Assembly (NCBI GenBank): GCA_947478965.1
Contig: CANJXW010000012.1
Location: 1-9,762 of the forward strand
Reading direction: 5' to 3'
DNA from: Candidatus Nanopelagicaceae bacterium
GTDB taxonomy: Bacteria; Actinomycetota; Actinomycetes; Nanopelagicales; Nanopelagicaceae
DNA length: 9,762 nucleotides
Positions 6,334 to 9,762 of the stretch are shown in pieces. The notes beneath the pieces are model-generated. The model was not told the DNA's origin and made no database searches. It was given only the letters and a program-made list of their open reading frames with translations. Within the stretch, counting starts at the first letter, position 1, and every line of letters starts with the position of its first letter. Both the position numbers and the translations under genes were made by a program.

Positions 6334-8265
6334 ATGCTCGAGTCGATTAAAAGTCCTGCCGATATCAAAGGCCTGAGCTCTGATCAACTCGTACATCTCA
6401 CTGAAGAGATTCGTGAATTTCTCATCACCAAGGTTTCTAAGACGGGCGGACACCTTGGGCCAAACCTCGGTGTCGTTGAATTAACGCTGGCTATCCATAG
6501 AGTCTTTGATTCACCGAAAGATGTTGTGCTCTTTGATACTGGTCATCAATCTTATGTTCATAAGATGCTCACTGGCCGCGCAGATCAATTCGATGGACTT
6601 CGCCAAAGGGATGGAATCGCTGGATACCCGCAGCGCTCTGAGAGCAATCACGATGTTATTGAAAATTCACATGCATCCACTGCGCTCTCATGGGGCGATG
6701 GAATTTCGCGAGGATTTTCACTCACTGGTCAGGACGATAGAAGCGTGGTTGTTGTCGTTGGTGATGGAGCCCTTACGGGTGGAATGTCGTGGGAGGCGCT
6801 CAATAACATTGCTGCAACCAAGACTCGCAATCTCGTCATCGTTGTCAATGACAACGAGCGTTCATATTCACCAACAATTGGCGGCCTTGCTACCTATCTC
6901 TCAACCTTGCGCGTAACAAAAGGCTATGAGCGATTCCTTGATTGGGGTAAAGAGTTTCTTCATAAAACTCCCGTTGTCGGAGCACCGATTTATGAAACTC
7001 TTCACGGAATGAAAAAAGGAATTAAAGATATCGTCGCACCTCAAGGGATGTTTGAAGACCTTGGTCTTAAATATATGGGCCCTATTGATGGACACGACAT
7101 TCATGCACTTGAGCGCGCTCTTGATAAGGCGAAGAGCTTTGGCGCCCCAGTTCTTGTTCATGCTTTAACAGAGAAGGGTCGCGGTCACGCACCGGCTGTT
7201 GAAGATCAAGCAGAGAAGTTCCACGCAGTAGGAATTGTCGATCCAACTACAGGTACTCCTCTCAATAAGAGCGCAACGAGCTGGACAAAGATTTTTGCCC
7301 AAGAGATGGTTGAGATTGGTCGCGAACGTCCTGATGTTGTTGCCATTACTGCAGCGATGCTTGGGCCTACTGGCCTTGATCTCTTCGAAAAAGAATTCCC
7401 AGCGCGCACAATCGATGTTGGAATTGCAGAGCAACATGCAGTAACAAGTGCAGCAGGAATGGCATTTGCTGGCCTGCATCCGGTTGTTGCTCTCTATTCA
7501 ACATTTCTTAATCGCGCCTTTGACCAGATGCTCCTAGATGTTGCGCTCCATAAGGCTGGAGTAACCTTCGTCCTAGACCGCGCTGGTATTACTGGTGATG
7601 ATGGACCATCTCATCACGGTATTTGGGATCTTGCTGTGACGGGAATTATTCCAACAATGCGCGTTGCTGCGCCTCGCGATGGCGAGAGATTGCGCGAAAC
7701 TCTGCGCGAAGCTATTGCGGTAAGTGATGCTCCGACTGCACTTCGATTCCCTAAGGGCGCAGTCCAGAGCGATATCCCAGCATTTGAAAGACGCGATGGA
7801 ATAGATGTTCTCTATCGCGGTGAAAGCGCAGATGTGCTTCTCGTGAGTATTGGAGCAATGGCATCTATCGCTGTTGAGGCAGCCTCGATGGCTTATCGCG
7901 AAGGCGTGGGAGTAACTGTTATCGACCCTCGTTGGGTGAAACCACTTCCGCAGTCATTGATCACGATGGCTCAGCGATATAAGAGCGTTGTTGTTCTGGA
8001 AGATGGAATCAAACACGGCGGCATCGCAAGTTCTATCTCTGAGATGTTTAGAGAAGAAGGACTTACCGTTCAGATTCACTCCATAGGAATTCCATTGGAA
8101 TTTATCGATCACTCAAAGCGAAGTGAAATTCTAGAAGACCTTGGAATTACCGCGCAAAATATTGCCCGCAACATCGTTGCATGGAATAGCACCTCAACCG
8201 ATGGATCTATGGAAGCGATGCAACTCCACGAGCGTGAAAACGTTGACCGCACACAGTCTCGCTAA
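6334..8265 (+). CDS. dxs: 1-deoxy-D-xylulose-5-phosphate synthase
   Basis: This 643-residue thiamine-diphosphate enzyme condenses pyruvate with glyceraldehyde 3-phosphate, the first and flux-controlling step of the MEP isoprenoid pathway. Motifs in order are GGHLGPNLG (H40), [11 protein letters not shown], the ThDP/Mg motif GDGALTGG (D144) continuing to VVNDN (N172), the pyrimidine domain with the catalytic Glu in [13 protein letters not shown] (E366), [15 protein letters not shown], and the C-terminal transketolase domain with [11 protein letters not shown] and LEDGIKHGG. All expected residues are present. The start is the ATG at 6334, with a -10 hexamer placed for leaderless expression. The normal end of the family, [15 protein letters not shown], is followed by a polar 26-residue tail (to ENVDRTQSR). 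Its last 19 residues are encoded antisense to the convergent fad gene, so the tail is probably a lineage-specific addition. The identification is secure. Confidence 0.98.
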   Translation: MLESIKSPADIKGLSSDQLVHLTEEIREFLITKVSKTGGHLGPNLGVVELTLAIHRVFDSPKDVVLFDTGHQSYVHKMLTGRADQFDGLRQRDGIAGYPQRSESNHDVIENSHASTALSWGDGISRGFSLTGQDDRSVVVVVGDGALTGGMSWEALNNIAATKTRNLVIVVNDNERSYSPTIGGLATYLSTLRVTKGYERFLDWGKEFLHKTPVVGAPIYETLHGMKKGIKDIVAPQGMFEDLGLKYMGPIDGHDIHALERALDKAKSFGAPVLVHALTEKGRGHAPAVEDQAEKFHAVGIVDPTTGTPLNKSATSWTKIFAQEMVEIGRERPDVVAITAAMLGPTGLDLFEKEFPARTIDVGIAEQHAVTSAAGMAFAGLHPVVALYSTFLNRAFDQMLLDVALHKAGVTFVLDRAGITGDDGPSHHGIWDLAVTGIIPTMRVAAPRDGERLRETLREAIAVSDAPTALRFPKGAVQSDIPAFERRDGIDVLYRGESADVLLVSIGAMASIAVEAASMAYREGVGVTVIDPRWVKPLPQSLITMAQRYKSVVVLEDGIKHGGIASSISEMFREEGLTVQIHSIGIPLEFIDHSKRSEILEDLGITAQNIARNIVAWNSTSTDGSMEAMQLHERENVDRTQSR

Positions 8266-9762
8266 TTCCTTCACGATCTAAGTACGGCAAGATTCCGCCC
8301 AGGTGCATTGGCCATCCAGCGCCCATCAACATGCAGAGATCAATCTCGGCAGGAGTTGAAACAACGCCCTCATCAAGCATCATGCGAGCTTCCTGCGCAA
8401 GAGCGCTCAGTGCGCGAAGTCGTACTGCATCTGCTGTAGATGGAGTCGTTCCCTTGTGGACCAAAGCAAGTGCTGCAGGATTTGCAGAAATCTTTCCATC
8501 CTCGCCCTTGATATAGAACGTTCTGACGCCTTCTTTAACCATCGCTTGCATCGTAGGTGAGATGCGATAGCGCGGACCAAGGTTGGCGTTGAGTGTTTCT
8601 GAAACATGAAGTGCAACGCCTGGACCTACAAGGCCAAGGAGTTCAAAGGGAGACATAGGAAAACCAATGCTGCGCATTGCGCCATCTGCAACATCTGGGG
8701 GAGTGCCTTCATCAACGGCATCGGTTACCTCGCCCATGAAGCGAGTAAGGAGTCGGTTAACGACAAAGCCCGGTGCATCCTTGCAGATGATCATCGTCTT
8801 TTTGAGTTCCTTGCCGACATTGACTGCAGTTGCAGTTGTTGCATCATCCGTCTTTGAAGTACGAGCGATTTCAAGAAGCGGCATGATTGCAACAGGATTA
8901 AAGAAGTGGAATCCGACCACGCGTTCTGGGTGTTCGAGCCCTTCGCTCATGCGCTCAACAGAGAGCGATGAGGTATTTGTGGCAAGAACACATTCAGGCG
9001 AGACAATCTTCTCGAGCTTCTTAAAGAGGTCTTGTTTAAGTGAGAGCTCTTCAAAGATCGCTTCGATAATAAAATCACAGCCGGCAAAAGTATTTTGATC
9101 TGCTGATCCGCTTATGAGTAGAGCGAGACGATTGGCAGATTCTGCGCTCATTCTCTTCTTCTCAACCATCTTTGCTAATTCGTTCTTGACCCAAGCAACG
9201 CCCTTATCAGCGCGCTCTTGATCAACATCTGTCATCACAACTGGGCATTTAAGATTGCGCAGCAAGATAAGTGCGAGCTGAGAAGCCATCAAACCAGCTC
9301 CGACGACTCCAACCTTTGCAACCTTGCGGCCAAGGGCAGCTTTAGGAGCTCCCTCAACTTTTTTGCGCTTCTTTTGAATGATATTAAATGCATAGAGCGA
9401 TGCGCGAAGAGGATCAGACATGGTCAGATCTGCAAGTGCCTGATCTTCTGCATCAAATCCTTGTGAGTGAGTTGAAGTACGAGCAGCAGCAATGAGTTCA
9501 AGAGCCTTCAACGGGGATGCAATCTCTGCGCCACCATATTTTTTGAGAGCGATCGCGCGACCTGTTGCTAGTGCGCTATCCCATGCAGGATCGCTTGAAT
9601 AATCTTTACGTTCGATAACTTTCTTGCCAGAGAGAACTTGTGCAGCAAATCCAACTGATCGTTCAAGGAAATCTGCTGGCTCAAAGACGGCATCTGTGAC
9701 ACCAAGTGCAAGTGCATCTTTCGCTTTCATCATCGTGTTGTTGTTGAGCGAATTAGCCAGAA
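8207..9762 (-). CDS. 3-hydroxyacyl-CoA dehydrogenase / enoyl-CoA hydratase fusion (FadB/FadJ type), 3' part
   Basis: This is the C-terminal 517 or so residues of the beta-oxidation alpha subunit, which hydrates 2-enoyl-CoA and oxidises 3-hydroxyacyl-CoA with NAD+. The frame stays open to the window edge (codons upstream of the Met at 9733 read LANSLNNNT), so the gene is cut by the window and the Met at 9733 is internal. Counting from that Met, residues 1-30 are the end of the hydratase domain ([18 protein letters not shown]), 140-320 the NAD domain with [12 protein letters not shown] (141-151), catalytic H276 in HFFNP and E288 twelve residues later. Two 3HCDH C-terminal domains follow, the first beginning [10 protein letters not shown] (319-328) and the second at about 430-505, ending [13 protein letters not shown]. 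The preceding gene is probably a thiolase (inference from family context). The last 19 or so codons overlap dxs antisense. Confidence 0.95.
   Translation of the reverse strand, partial: LANSLNNNTMMKAKDALALGVTDAVFEPADFLERSVGFAAQVLSGKKVIERKDYSSDPAWDSALATGRAIALKKYGGAEIASPLKALELIAAARTSTHSQGFDAEDQALADLTMSDPLRASLYAFNIIQKKRKKVEGAPKAALGRKVAKVGVVGAGLMASQLALILLRNLKCPVVMTDVDQERADKGVAWVKNELAKMVEKKRMSAESANRLALLISGSADQNTFAGCDFIIEAIFEELSLKQDLFKKLEKIVSPECVLATNTSSLSVERMSEGLEHPERVVGFHFFNPVAIMPLLEIARTSKTDDATTATAVNVGKELKKTMIICKDAPGFVVNRLLTRFMGEVTDAVDEGTPPDVADGAMRSIGFPMSPFELLGLVGPGVALHVSETLNANLGPRYRISPTMQAMVKEGVRTFYIKGEDGKISANPAALALVHKGTTPSTADAVRLRALSALAQEARMMLDEGVVSTPAEIDLCMLMGAGWPMHLGGILPYLDREGISETVCGQRFHARGVASLP

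Noticed and set aside
8331..9466. Several plus-strand open frames opposite the fad gene
   Set aside because: They lie antisense to a well-supported enzyme and encode Ser/Arg/Thr-rich sequence with no recognisable motif; typical of the reverse strand of a real gene.

Overview
The window looks like a compact chromosomal segment from a streamlined actinobacterium, possibly a freshwater acI/Nanopelagicales-type lineage. This is inferred from three things. The gene order dut - DUF3159 - two RCK (TrkA-type) proteins - RNA methyltransferase - aconitase - dxs - fatty-oxidation alpha subunit matches the actinobacterial arrangement. The proteins have an actinobacterial flavour (Dxs with FDTGHQSY, a FadB-type protein with [11 protein letters not shown]). 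Base composition is moderate (close to half GC by eye) and there is almost no non-coding DNA. The species assignment is not proven.

Layout. Positions 1-295 hold the 3' end of dut (dUTPase), overlapping by ATGA the start of a DUF3159 membrane protein (292-963). These converge, with a 3-bp gap, on a two-gene minus-strand operon of RCK/TrkA regulators (967-1626 and 1623-2288, also joined by an ATGA overlap). A 33-bp divergent intergenic region then separates this operon from a plus-strand TrmA/RlmD-type 23S/tRNA uridine methyltransferase (2322-3530). Its stop codon lies inside a perfect 18-bp palindrome that forms the upstream region of acnA (3561-6221). Between acnA and dxs (6334-8265) is the only sizeable non-coding stretch (112 bp). 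It carries a 34-bp tandem repeat of about 2.6 copies that begins inside the acnA coding region, a possible terminator, and a candidate leaderless promoter for dxs. The minus-strand 3-hydroxyacyl-CoA dehydrogenase/enoyl-CoA hydratase fusion (8207 to beyond 9762) overlaps the 3' end of dxs by 59 bp in convergent orientation. No gap of 300 bp or more exists.

Function. The genes are core housekeeping: nucleotide-pool sanitation (dut), K+ transport gating (RCK pair), RNA modification, TCA cycle (acnA), isoprenoid precursor synthesis by the MEP pathway (dxs) and fatty-acid beta-oxidation (fad). I see no phage, transposon, CRISPR, defence or RNA gene. The regions most worth attention are regulatory: the acnA palindrome, the phased CAATTG repeat array before dxs, the tightly interlocked divergent promoters near 2300, and the antisense overlap of dxs with the fad gene. 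I did not find an unmistakably new biological system here.
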